The notes under the pieces were generated by a model. It made no database searches. It was not told where the DNA came from and saw nothing but the letters and a program-made list of their open reading frames with translations. A program made the position numbers and the translations under genes. Positions 10,671 through 22,519 of a stretch of DNA of 36,453 bases are shown here, in pieces. The DNA lies in assembly GCA_003550305.1 (NCBI GenBank), contig QKYT01000230.1:93457-129909 (forward strand), in the 5' to 3' direction. Position 1 is the first letter of the stretch. Each line of letters begins with the position of its first letter. The stretch comes from Glomus cerebriforme (lineage: Eukaryota > Glomeromycota > Glomeromycetes > Glomerales > Glomeraceae).

Positions 10671-12812
10671 CCATATAAAATGATATTGAATTAAGCCAAT
10701 AAGGAGTATGTTAATTTATATGAAAAAGTTACGAAAACTATGAACAAAAAAAGAAAAAGGTGACATGCGTCTGATATTTTTGTCAATAGATATCTCGTAT
10801 TTTCTGTATGACCGTTGAGTTTGTTGCAATTATATAATATATTTTTTAAATCCGGATCTAACCACTAGGCATGATACGGATATATCTCCACAATGGTTGA
10901 TATGGTATATAATTGACGTAAATATATTATATCATACAAATTTTTATATAGCAAGTTTATCGTTAGTTTGATTAGTGACAACTTTCTTTTAATGAATCAA
11001 TTCATAACTTCACTTCTGTATCTTAATATCAAAGATTTAAGTTGAAATGCATTGATGATCAAGTTATATTGTATATGACCCACCTGTTCCTGCTTATACC
11101 GTTGTTCCTTCACGGCTTCACCTGCTTGTGATAAAAAAAGAATAAATTATTTGATAATCTTTTTGGTGTTTCTTCACATGCTCTCCCTTAGATTTGGTTG
11201 ATTGCGAAAATTCATAATATCTTTAAATAACCTTACTTTCGCGTAAGTGTATTGTATTTAACCGTTATAAACAATTGGAATTTTTATGTTGATGCATTTA
11301 TTAGCCTTATGATCTTAAAGATAAATATTTGATTAAAGATATTATGATTCAGCAAATCCGGATGAATTTATGGATCTATTCATCATAAAAGGGTTTGGTT
11401 TTTTAAGTCAATATATTAATTAACAAAATTTAGAATTATTCTTGATAATTCTCTGAAGAAACTTTTCTTCATGTACTGATAGTTTATATATCATTTCATT
11501 CATCATTTCAGAAAAATGTATATCACACTTCTTGGATGATAAGAATAATTGGAAAAAGTCACGCTTGAATTTATTTATTATAATAAATGACAAAACCTTC
11601 ATGATTTTTCATGATTACAATGACAATAATTACAATACAACCATCAAGATAATTAATTTATATCTCTTTATTAAAATTTTTTCCTTTGTCATTTAGCAAA
11701 AGATTCCAATTCATATCAGTCGCAGCAGATGCAGTTGTTCAGTTATTGTTGATAAGAAATAAAAATAATAATTAGAATTTTTTTATTGTATTCATGCCAT
11801 GTAATTGAAATATTGTATTTTTACTTGTTTTGATATAAATTCATGCATGTTATGAATGTTATAACTCTTTCTAATACATATGGTTTTATACAATAAGCTT
11901 GTATTTATAAGCCACAAAATCAGGAGTGACCGGACTATTTAAATGACTTTTAGTACAAACATGTTCATGTAACCCTTTAAAAAAATATTCGAAAAAAAAT
12001 TGATCAAATAATCTAAATATAAAATTTTGAAACGTTTAGACATATTAGTGGGTTTTTTTTAGTAATATTAAAGTGTGGCAAAGCGGGTTAAGCCACAATA
12101 TAACCACTTTTTTTTCGTAAATTAATTAAAAAGTTTTTTTCTGTTCCTATTAATAATTTCCCCAATAATTTCTCCAATACTACATCTACTCGTATTAAAT
12201 TTATCTTTGTCAAAAGGTCATCAATCAAAGCCTCACTGAGGCTTATTGTTGTATGTCTCAGCCAGTTAAACCATTAATGTTGTGGCTTTCAAAGTTTTAA
12301 TAAAACCTTAAAGAACATATGTCAACTTTTATAAAAAAAACAACCCCAAAAAAATTCATTATTTGTAATATGAAACGACCATTCGCAGATATTTGTTCAT
12401 ATTACGTTAGTTAAAATTAATAGATTACGAGAATATAATAAATAAATAAACAACCAAATAGTTATGAGGCGCAAGAGTTGATATTGTAAGGCTTGAAAAG
12501 TGTTTCTCAACAAAAGGTTTCGATCACATATATGTAAATTAACAAAATATTGGTACTTGTATAGTCACTTTAACATACGAGCAAGTATGGCGCCAAGCTA
12601 ACAAATAAATAGCTAGAAATGGAATGGATTGTGCTGTTAAATAAAAGATAAATAAAAGATAAATACAAGAAAAGCAATCGCTTATAATTAGCACGTTAAG
12701 CAAAAATTTCTCTCATTTAAGCAAAAAAAAACGCTATACATAAATAATAAAATATATACATATATATATATATTTTTTTTAAAAAAAAAAATCCATTTGC
12801 ACACTCTTCATC

Positions 12813-15800
12813 ATGAAGTTCGCACAATGGAAAATACGTTTGATATTTTTAACACTTTTAATTCATTCATTCGCAATATCATATGGATACGAAACTCATG
12901 AATTCTTAGAAACTTCACCTATATATCAAATTTATGATACCAAAACTTATAATGATGGAACTGTATTATTACATATGATAAATGGAAATATCAATAATTG
13001 TTCTGAACCTGAATTATATTTTCGTTTAATTTATCCAAATGGAACAACTAATTCTTTGAACATATCAGCGTCTCAAATTCCTAGATTTAATTTCTGTCAA
13101 ATCTTAAATAACATCGCATATCAATTGTATATCAAAATTTGGGCTTTAAAACCAAATTTTATTTATGCTACTTATGTTAATTCAAGTGATACATATGCAT
13201 CCGTTTATGGACTTTTAATTGATTGGAACGGTAAAATTTTGAGGTAAAATGGTAAAAAAAAAAAAAAGAAATAAATAAATAAATATGTTGTTAAATTTAT
13301 TTACTCGATTTAAACCTTTTATAATTAATATGTTTTGTTTGTGAAAATCTTTTAGTAATTCATTCATAAGTGAAGCTACTATTCAACCAGATGGATCGAT
13401 TTCTCCACCAGGTCCTTTATATCATTCTGAAAGATTCAGTGATGATGGCTTCTTGTACGCAGGAAAACAGAATACAAGTGATCTTATTTGGAGTTATTAT
13501 GCTTTTCCGTAAGTTACGAAAAAAAAAATTCTTAAATAGTTTAAAACGCATATTATTTTTATTAATAAATAAACCCTTATACATTAAATTTAACAGTACA
13601 ATCCAAAGTAATTATTCGATTCGACTTTTACACAAAGGAGTAATTAAAGGAGGAGAAGCAAATGATGTTAAATTTTTTGGATTTTCACAATTTACGAATG
13701 GATTTTATTTAATTGTAACAAAATCATTTAATCACCCAAATGTGTATTCATTTGGCCCAGCAAATGTTAATTTTCGTATTGAAACATATTTTATAAATGC
13801 ACAAGAAACTAAAGAACCCTTACCAAATGTTATTTATGAAAGTCCTATACTTAATTTAAATGTTACATCAATTGCTTGTGGATTGGATTATAGTGGTGGT
13901 GGGACTTCTTGCTTGTTATATCTTGCTTTGAACAGAAATTTGGATGATTTATATGGATTGAGAATTATGTTCAGATCTACTGGGTAATCTTTTGCACATG
14001 ATTTCATTTTCCATAGTAGAGTGAATATATCAATAATTTATTTAATTTTTACAGAGCTACTGGAATTGTTGAGGAAGTGCCCGCCTTGAATATAACAGGA
14101 GCACATGATGTGCATCTTAAGTCACTAGCATCTGGAGGGTAAAAAAAAAAAAAAAAAAAAAATTTATATAAAGTACTTCATCAATCTTCTCAGCTTTGTA
14201 TTTTTTTTTTTTTTAGGTATTTATTTACGGTATATTATGATCGAAGTGATGACCGATTAATATATGGTTATGTTCTTAACGTGATGGGAAACTTCGAAAG
14301 TGACTGGTAAGCAGGTAAATCACGAAACTTTATCTTAAATCACGTGATCAAATTAGATTATTTTATTTCATAGGCTTTTACCGCAGCCACTCAGCATTAC
14401 AGCGAGAGGTCAAGCGTTTGACATCCTTCCTAACAATACACTCATAGCAGTGACACAGTATGACAATTACAACTTTTCAATCATTACATCAGGATTTCCT
14501 AAATATCCGATCGAAGGCGGTAAATATTTTATAATGTTATTAATTGTTATCATACCTTTTTTTTTTGTAAAGAAAAAAGAAATCAATTGAATCTTTTTCT
14601 TAAAACATTAGATGTTGGATATTATAATCCTTTGATTATTTCGTCATACCCATCACTTAATGGTTCAATTCCACTAAAGTCGACCGAAATAAACTTGACT
14701 TATTCTGAACCTGTTGTTCTTTCTTCACAAAACATCGCGATTTATCAATTTTTCAATACAACAGGGGTTTATTTATTACGTCAAACATATCCTGCTTCCG
14801 CAGGATTTGCGAAACTGAGCAATGATAATAAAACACTTTCAATTAGCGTATTCGAAAGTACTTTTAATAAACCTAAATCGAGTTATCATATTGAAATTGA
14901 ATCAGACGTAGTAAGACTTAAAGATACTAGTGAACCTGTGTTAGGAATTCAAAATAACGTCTGGAATATTACAACTGGTATGTTTACGAGATAAATATTT
15001 ATCATATTTCTTTATTAATCAACCATTTTATATTTCTATTTAGAGAATAGAACGGTTAGTCCTAGAGAAGTAGCAAGAGGTAGGTTTACCATTATCACGT
15101 GTATATTTTTTTTAATAATTTTTTTTTTTTAAAAAAAAAAATTTGTTTCTTTTTCTGCTTTAGAATCGGAAATAGCATTCATCCGATTATCTCCGGAGGG
15201 AACAGAAAAATTCAATGCCCTTGATGAAAAAGGAAAGAGTAATTTTACAAATAATTTAGGCAAAGAATTAGCACTTATAGTTCCAATTGAAGGAGGACGT
15301 ATAACACCATTAAATCGATATCAAAAAGATCAAAGAACTCAAGAAAAGAGAATAGTGATAGCATATAAAATTGGATCGGTTAATAATACCGCCAATAATA
15401 CTGATAATGAAAATGTTGAAGATATATTGAATGATTTACAAGCTTTAATAAGTCATAGCGAATTCTCTTTAGTTTCTAGTTTGGAATATACTAAAAATTT
15501 AGATAGTAGTTATGGATTTGTTAGAAAACGTAAGTGTATTGTATTTATTGTAATTATTTTGCATTTTGAATTCTTTAAAATAATTAAAATTAACTAATAT
15601 TGTAGGTGACATATTCCGAGATAATAAAGTTCAACTCATTCTATTCGCCGTTTACATCATTTCTTTGATTCTATTAATCCTAATGATCCTCTACTTAAAT
15701 AGAAACGTACGCTAAAAAAAAATTATTTTTCGTGAGTATTTAATCTTTTCAGCTGATTCATTTTTTGTCTTATATTGTAGGCAAGAATTGGTGTCGTTCT

Positions 15801-17014
15801 TAAATTTATCTTCGCACTCGTTACATTCGTATTCTTCGTTTTGTATGTTTATGAAAATGCCAAAGATGTAGAATCTCTTGCTTTAGCAAGGTAATTGTAT
15901 ATATATTGTCATTATACTAATAACATACAATTAATATAATTTTTTTTGTTATTTGATTAGTGTATTACTTTTAATCATTCCATTTGTTATTAAATTGAGT
16001 TTGGGACTATATATAATGAGCCGAGAATCAAAAATAGATACAAGTTTTCATGATTGGGTAAATGAACATACAATGATTTCATTTTTTTTCGCGTTTTTAT
16101 CAGCTGTAGATTTAAATGCTATATCAGTATTGAGTTCAGAAATGGAAGAATCACTTCGTGCTCCTTTATCAGAAAGTACAAATAAATTGATTGATACTAT
16201 TGAATGTGTTGGATTTTTCTTAAAAGATTTACTTATATTAGCGGTTCTTGTAAGTATATAATTTTCTTTCCTCCTCTTTAAAAAATATATGTTAATATAA
16301 TATATATTATATATAATATAGGTGTTGTATTATAAATTGGCTTTAGATTTTGGAATAGTTCCATTTTTTGCTTTAGTTTCATTAATAATTTTAATAGTTT
16401 ATGTAATTATTTGGAGATTTTTTCGTGCTTGTGCATGGTGTTGTAGGGGGAATAGAGTAAGAGATGTTTCGGAAGAAGAGGAACCATCATCTAGTTCGAG
16501 TTGGTGGGATAAACTTAAACAACGTTTCGGATCTTCAATTGCCAAATATGAGAGTACAGAAGAATTGGGTGACGGTGATCAAGAAGGTGATAAGACAAGT
16601 AAAGATTTTGGTAGTGGTGCTTCACGTGTAAGATCAAATGTAGGTTCATTGTTTGAAAAGCTTGGATTAGGCGGATTATATCGATCATTTCGTAGTAAAC
16701 ATAAGCATTTTAATGAAGGTATTGAGGAAGATGCAACAAGTTCAAGTTCTCAACGTATTATTTATAAAAATGGTGATTCCGGAGATGCACAACGTTTCAC
16801 TTATAAAAGTACCAAAATTGGCGACTCTGAATCTCACATTATTACTGAAAGACCGGAAGAACGTGTAGTAAAGGAAGTTATTGAATATGTTGATGAAGAA
16901 GGTAATCCTATTGATAAAGGTGGACGTGAAGGATTTACAGAACGAGAAATTATTGAATATGTTGATGAACATGGTAATCCTGTTGATAAAGATGGCAATC
17001 CTATTTCAAAATAA
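12813..17014 (+). CDS. Large secreted/multipass membrane protein with SbsA-like Ig domain, 13 exons
   Basis: Exons: 12813-13243, 13356-13508, 13597-13983, 14055-14138, 14217-14306, 14374-14519, 14612-14977, 15044-15079, 15164-15529, 15606-15706, 15781-15890, 15961-16249, 16322-17014. They give 1083 aa in one frame. Seen: signal peptide 1-25; a beta-rich extracellular region 26-430 with many N-x-S/T sites; an Ig-like domain of the bacterial SbsA type about 431-552 (IPLKSTEINLTYSEPV, then KTLSISV and SYHIEIESD); a juxtamembrane alpha/beta domain about 565-686; and six hydrophobic segments starting near 695, 725, 758, 795, 838 and 863. The cytosolic tail 889-1083 is acidic and Ser-rich, starts with RACAWCCRG (palmitoylation candidate) and carries two copies of an IEYVDExGNPxDK unit (1036-1052, 1059-1076). 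I do not recognise a named family. The topology suggests a cell-surface sensor or adhesion protein (inference). Confidence 0.82.
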
Positions 17015-17343
17015 TCGTAGAGGTATTCTATTTGGAGTTACAATAATCAATTTTCTGTAGGAAAAAAAATCAAAGAGCTACTGATAGTTTAATTAAATAT
17101 TAATTTAATCAACTTATTTCTTTTATATATTTACTTAAATATTCCTTTATATATAAACCATTTTTTTACGATATTATATAATATTTTGTCTTGACTGGAA
17201 ATAAATATTTATTCATATAGTATAGAACATAAGATAATTAATCAAATTTTTATAAAAAGAGAGATTTACGATTATTATGATGTTATTTTAAAACACACTT
17301 GATACCATAAACCATTTTTATCATTTTGTATTATTCAAATTGT
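17015..17343. other. Tail-to-tail spacer
   Basis: This 329-bp AT-rich spacer lies between the 3' ends of the convergent membrane-protein and aminopeptidase genes. It must hold both polyadenylation regions. No other structure was seen. Confidence 0.6.
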
Positions 17344-19745
17344 TTAATCGACAATAATATTCTGGTCAATCTTTGCAAAATCTTCGAAAAATCCCTAAAA
17401 TATAATAAAAAATGTAAATTAAAATTTTTAAACCCGATAATTCAAACCGATTATTTAAAATATTATTATTTACCTGGAATAGCCTGATGGCATGGCCAAC
17501 ATCATCAGTCCCAGAAGTTTCCCTGATAGAATGCATACTCAGTTGAGGATTCCCAACATCTAAAAAAATAAAAAGAGAGTACATCATCAGTGTCTTTCTA
17601 ATATTAAAAATTTTAAATAATCAGATACTCATTTATTCCACACATACCAACTGTTCTTAATCCAAGATTAGCGCTAATCATAGGACCAATAGTTGAACCA
17701 CATGAACTATCATTTCTAACAACAAATTCTTGTAGTGGCACATTATATTTTTTTGCAGCTTGCCTTAATATCAAAGAAGTTGTAGCTGTAGTTGCATATC
17801 TCTATATTAAAGAGAGTACACATTTAATATACTGTAAGAAGACCAAATGACTTAATATTGTAGGCATGGCTCATACATATTAAATTCGATTATTTCACCT
17901 GATTAGCATTTATCTTAATAACTACTCCCTTATGCATCTGTGGGCGATGATTTTCCTCGTGTTTATCACTAAATAATTAATGGAAAAATAATTAATTATA
18001 AATATGTATGTTTCAATGATTTATTTATCTTATCATACCTGTAGTTTGGATGAACAGCTATGAGAAAAAATTTATTAATAAATATAAATCATCTAATATA
18101 AATAAATACATTTCATCATATGTGAAAAATATAATGTACCATGAGCCATATCAGCGCTAATCATAAAGCTCTTATGGATCGTTTCTTCGAATATAGTCTA
18201 TTCAAGTTGCAATATAAAAATTAGTTAAAATAAACTATAAAAAATAACTTTAATTTAATACGTACTTCTAAGTTTTCATTGCCAAAAGAAACGCATAAAC
18301 GTCTCAAGGTTGATTCTAAAAGGCTAGAATCAGCTCCATGAGCAGTCGTGCTTCCGATTTCTTCATTATCAAATAAAGAAATTAAACGAATATTTGGATC
18401 ATTGGATAAAGATTCAGAAGTATCTCTAGTGCTATTAATCAATGCCTAAGATAATATAATTGCATGTTAGACATATACTAGAAATATGTGCTGAATCTAT
18501 ACACATATTACATATATATAATAATAACAACTTACAGTCAATATTGTATATGACATCATCAAATTGTCTAAACGAGCAGAGAAGATGAATTCATTGAAAG
18601 CACCTCCAATAGTTGAAGAATGTGTGTCATAAAGACACAATTCAAAATCATGAATTTCATTTACTGCTATTAATTGAAATATTAATGAATTTTATAAAAA
18701 TTATTGGAATATAAAGCGACGAAAATTTTAATTCGTATTAAAGTTATTGGATGAAAAAAAATTTAATACATTACCTTTGCATCCAAGTTCTTGAACAAGA
18801 AGATCGAGAAAAATAGGATGATGCTTCTCTTCAGTATTTATACTATCTCCTGCCAACCTTTAAGGAAATATTAAATTAATTAAAATCATACATTAATACA
18901 GACTAAATTTAATAATATGATGTTGAACTTACGCCTTTGTAGCAGTTGCAATTAATGGAGTTAAATGAGTTTCATTATTAAATTTAAATGCTTCTCGTAC
19001 ACTTCCATCTAAATGAATAGCTAATGTAGGAATACGAAGGATTGGCCTGCATTTCATTCAGAATAAGAAATAAGAATATGTACATATATTTTTTAAAAAA
19101 AATATACTAAATTAAATTACCTTGTAATCTTAACTAATTTATGCTCAAATTTATTTTCTCCTGTTTCAACCATTATTCTCCCTGCAACGCTAAGATCACG
19201 ATCAAACCAAGTATGCCTATTTAAAAGTGGGAGGAAAAAAAAGTTTAAAATCATAAATTCTAAATATAATATTAAATATATTTAATTCTTACCAAAGACC
19301 ACCTCCATAAGGTTCAACTCCAACTTGCAAATATCCAGTTTTATCTCTTTTAGAAATAGGCTTAACCTAAAGGAAAACTTGACTATTTAAATAAAAAAAA
19401 AAAAATGATTTCTACTATGATTAATAATTAATTTACCTTTAAACAAGGAGAATCAGTATGAGCTCCAGCCATAGAAACTCCATTCCCAGGTACATATTTA
19501 CCACCTATAGCAAAAGCAACAATGGTACTTCTATTTCTAGTAAAATAATATTTTCCATTGTTCTTTAATTTCCCTTTCCAACTATCACGTTCTTTAAGTT
19601 CCTCATATCCTGCTTCAATTAAACGTAATCTTGCCTCTTCAACTGCATGGAATGGTGATGGAGAATTATTCACAAATTCAATAAAATCGACAGCTTCTTT
19701 TGGTGGTGTTGAATTAGTATTCTGGTTTGAATTATGATATTTCAT
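17344..19745 (-). CDS. Aspartyl aminopeptidase (peptidase family M18), 13 exons
   Basis: Minus-strand exons: 19745-19437, 19366-19293, 19216-19121, 19046-18933, 18857-18775, 18666-18536, 18445-18266, 18197-18140, 18057-18039, 17968-17899, 17801-17648, 17559-17474, 17394-17344 (TAA 17346-17344). They give 474 aa, close to the usual M18 length. The metal-site landmarks of the family are present: AGAHTDSP with His96 and Asp98, SARLDN with Asp259, LFDNEEIGS with Glu297/Glu298, SADMAHAVHPNY with Asp345, and SMHSIRE with His439 near the C-terminus. The enzyme removes N-terminal Asp/Glu from peptides; yeast relatives (Ape4, Ape1) act in cytosol and vacuole. The N-terminus (about 15 residues) is short and polar, without the Ape1-type propeptide helix, so a cytosolic DNPEP/Ape4-type enzyme is more likely. 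One exon is only 19 nt. The gene is head-on towards the upstream gene and in the same direction as the exchanger. Confidence 0.95.
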
Positions 19746-20297
19746 AATCGCGTAATTTTGAAAATGACATAAGCTTCTTGTAATATAATTTGGAAATGAA
19801 ATTACGCATTTTGCTCTTGAACAAATGACTAACTAATACATAAGTATTTATTTTTGTTTATTGTAACTAATTTTATTTGATACTGGATAAATTTTTAAGT
19901 TGAATATACTAGCAAGAACTTACCATATTATATATTTTCGTGATTTATTTTAAAAAAAATAAGTAAATAAATAAATTCTCGGACAATTAGAAAGAACAAA
20001 TTTTGCTTGATCTACTGATAACTGGTCTTAGCAGTGATCTACACATCGAAAAAACAGCTGACAACAATAGTACAATTCTTAAAAAGGTAATACTAATTAA
20101 TCGTTCCTATTTCTTTTATTCTTTCTTTTATTACTTTTTTGTACATTCAAATAAAAGAATCGCCCATTAGTTAGATATCGAGTCAACCGCGTAATAATTA
20201 TAAAAATAGATACAAAATATAAAATCGATAAAGTTACTGTATATTTAAGTTAAATTTGTTGCGTGTCTCAGATTTTGTAACCAGATTTTTTTTTAGT
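19746..20297. other. Spacer between aminopeptidase and exchanger genes
   Basis: This 552-bp AT-rich stretch is the upstream region of the aminopeptidase gene and the downstream region of the exchanger gene. No open frame, repeat or RNA gene was recognised. Confidence 0.55.
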
Positions 20298-21828
20298 TCA
20301 ATCATTGGGATAAAAGAAGAAAGCTAAAGATATAATAGTATATGTGGCTAGCAACATAACACCTTCTAACCAATTTGATTTACCATCCTAGAAAAAAGGC
20401 GAGGGAGGTTATTAGTTATTACAAGAATCATAATCAAAAAGAAACGCGTAAATAAATAGAGTGCGTGAATTAAATACCAGAATGAGATAATTTGTTATGA
20501 TAACTGAAATGAATAATACAACAGTTTCGAATGAATGAAAATATAATGTTAAACTTTGTCCTATTATCCACCCAAGTAAAACAAGGAATGGTGTAATGAA
20601 AAGTGCGATTTGCTAAAGAGAAAATCGGAAAACAATTGTTGGCGCAGCAAAAAAAAAATATAAAAATATTTGCGTAAAACATAGATCACTTACCATAGAA
20701 CTGCCAGCAGCAATGGTGATAGCAAAACTCATTTTATTCCTCATTGCAGCATTAATAGCGGTTGTAAACTAAATGAAATAAAGTCACGTGTTAATTCGAT
20801 TTTTTTAACAAAAAAAAAAAAAAAATCTTTCATAATTACCTCAGCAGCGTTACCAATGATAGGCAATAAAATCAAACCGACAAAGGTTTTGCTTAATCCA
20901 GAAGATTCAACCATTCCTTCAATTGAAGAAACCAAATATTCAGCAGAAAAAGCTGCAACAATGGTTACGGCAACGAATAAAAATAAGATTACACTTAGAG
21001 TTAATTGAGGTTCGTCTTCTTCTTCCTCTACTTGGTATAAATTCGAATGAGTTTTCAACTAATGTATCAGAAAAGAAAGTTAAATTCCACTTATTAAAAA
21101 TTCTACGCCAAAAGATTATTGTTACTCACTTGGAAATAAATATAAAGAATATAGATTATCAATAAAACTATCGCTGTCCCATGAGATAAGTTTAAAAGTT
21201 GACGACTATTATCTCCACTCTCATCCATAGTATCACCATTAACAGCAAAATTAAAAGCAGCAGGAATAACTAAACCAATACACGCTAATGTTATTAAACC
21301 CGAAGATGTTTGCGCAATAGTTTGATTAAACACTTGTTGATGATAATAATACCCTCCTATAACGAAACACATTCCTATTATTAATAATAAATTTGAAATA
21401 ATTGCACCGAGTAATGATGCCTGAACTACGCGTAGCTCCCCTTTTGTTAGTGCTATTATGGTAACAATTAATTCTACTGCATTACCAAATGTAGCATTTA
21501 ACAAGCAACCAATTGACTGACCAACTCTCAAACTAGCATCCACAGTTGCAAAGTCGTATAATTTGGACAATGGAAGTATAGCCAAGAAATTTAGAATAAA
21601 AATCCAAGTATCACTCCATCTAAATATATGAGCTAAATATCCGAATGGTATAAAGATCAATAAATAATTTATCCATGAACATTTAATAATAATTTTAATG
21701 GATTCGCGTATATTGGGTTGTGAAACATTAAAAACTGTTGGAGGAGTTGGTGGTTTATGTAAGTCTTCACTTGACGTTGAGCTATAATCTGAATAATTTA
21801 ATACTAGCGATTGTCCCTCTTGTGACAT
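20298..21828 (-). CDS. VCX1: Ca2+/H+ exchanger, CAX/VCX1 family, 5 exons
   Basis: Minus-strand exons 21828-21130, 21058-20840, 20768-20694, 20612-20478 and 20387-20298 (TGA 20300-20298), all phase 0, give 405 aa, near the length of yeast Vcx1. The two CaCA alpha repeats are clear: [18 protein letters not shown] (residues 114-131, Glu119) and GNAAE at 302-306, continuing [13 protein letters not shown] in the next exon (Glu306). These acidic residues bind the transported cation. Between the halves lies the family's acidic loop, VEEEEDEP (243-250). About eleven hydrophobic segments follow a 45-residue polar N-terminus, which in CAX proteins is often autoinhibitory. The chain ends with the family-typical [16 protein letters not shown] and a last membrane segment. 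Role: proton-driven Ca2+ (possibly Mn2+) uptake into the vacuole. The gene symbol is by homology only. An intron splits the second alpha repeat directly after Glu306. Confidence 0.94.
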
Positions 21829-22228
21829 ACCAACAAAATGTTTTTTTTTTTCAAAAAATTGCGAGAAAGGGATAATCTAAAAGGAAAAAAAAGGGATTTT
21901 ATATTTAAATTAAATAATTAATTAACTGATCTGCAGAATTTCTGAATTTCTGAAAACCCTTTTTATATGGATGTCCGATAATTATCTGCTACTTCCTTTT
22001 AGTAATTATTCAAGTAGATCATAAACTTTTATCTACGAAATCGATACACATATTATTCTCAACCAATTCAACTATTCCATTTTTAGCTTTTATAATCATC
22101 ATTTCTCCGTTCTTTTTTTGGCAGGAAAAAAAAAAGTTTTTTTTAATAAAAAAAAATTTCACGAAATTATTTTATTGGAATAAATTTTATTAACGAAATA
22201 GTTTTTCCTAATTAATAATTGTTAAATA
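21829..22228. other. Upstream region of the exchanger gene
   Basis: AT-rich non-coding DNA between the exchanger start and the MITE. It contains a T run near the ATG and an A/T-rich stretch at 22125-22160. No promoter motif could be assigned. Confidence 0.5.
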
Positions 22229-22391
22229 CAGTCAACACTCTCTATAACGAACTGATGGTTCATTAGAAAAAAGTTCGTTATATAAATTACTATGTTTTCT
22301 ATATGAACCATCTCCCTTTTTATAACGAACTATTAAAAATTTTTGAGTTAGAGTTCATTATAAAGAGGTTCGTTATAACCAGTTATGACTG
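22229..22391. mobile_element. pogo/Tigger-like MITE with TA target duplication
   Basis: The left end reads CAGTCAACACTCTCTATAAC and continues GAAC. The right end, inverted, reads CAGTCATAACTGGTTATAAC and continues GAAC, so the arms match over most of 24 bases. Each end is flanked by the dinucleotide TA (22227-22228 and 22392-22393), the target duplication of Tc1/mariner/pogo elements. Further copies of GTTCGTTATA occur just inside both ends. The 163-bp element has no coding capacity, so it is a non-autonomous copy. The CAGTC...TATAACGAAC end is the type carried by pogo/Tigger-class elements in fungi (from memory). Confidence 0.8.
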
Positions 22392-22519
22392 TATGTGAAA
22401 TCAACAAAATAAGCCTAGTTTGAAATGGTTATTTAGATCAAATGATTATTTTGACTCTTCCACAGCAGATAATTTTTTGCACGAGGTTTGTGCGACATAA
22501 TTAATTTTTTTTTTTTCGA

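Larger units (their letters stand above)
8470..12812. other. Gene-poor 4.3-kb region with repeats and one gene relic
   Basis: No intact gene is visible. It contains the inverted-repeat structures at 8636-8984 and 8988-9073 and a decayed kinase-tail relic at about 10405-10670, listed separately. Short open frames at 9479-9661 (+) and 11420-11602 (-, 60 aa) show no recognisable motif and no intron structure, and are probably chance. A 17-bp palindrome AAGCCTCACTGAGGCTT lies at 12228-12244. TA repeats and A/T runs at 12750-12790 precede the next gene. Confidence 0.5.

Noticed and set aside
11420..11602. 60-aa minus-strand open frame
   Set aside because: No motif, no introns and no coding context; its length is near the chance limit.
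12060..12300. Possible inverted repeat with AAGCCACAA arms and an inner 17-bp palindrome
   Set aside because: The outer arms agree over only about 10 bases and no target duplication was seen, so it is not called an element.
16742..16972. 76-aa minus-strand open frame rich in Phe and Asn
   Set aside because: It is antisense to the repeat-bearing tail of the membrane protein and is explained by that codon usage.
20923..21165. 80-aa plus-strand open frame
   Set aside because: It is antisense to exons of the Ca2+/H+ exchanger.
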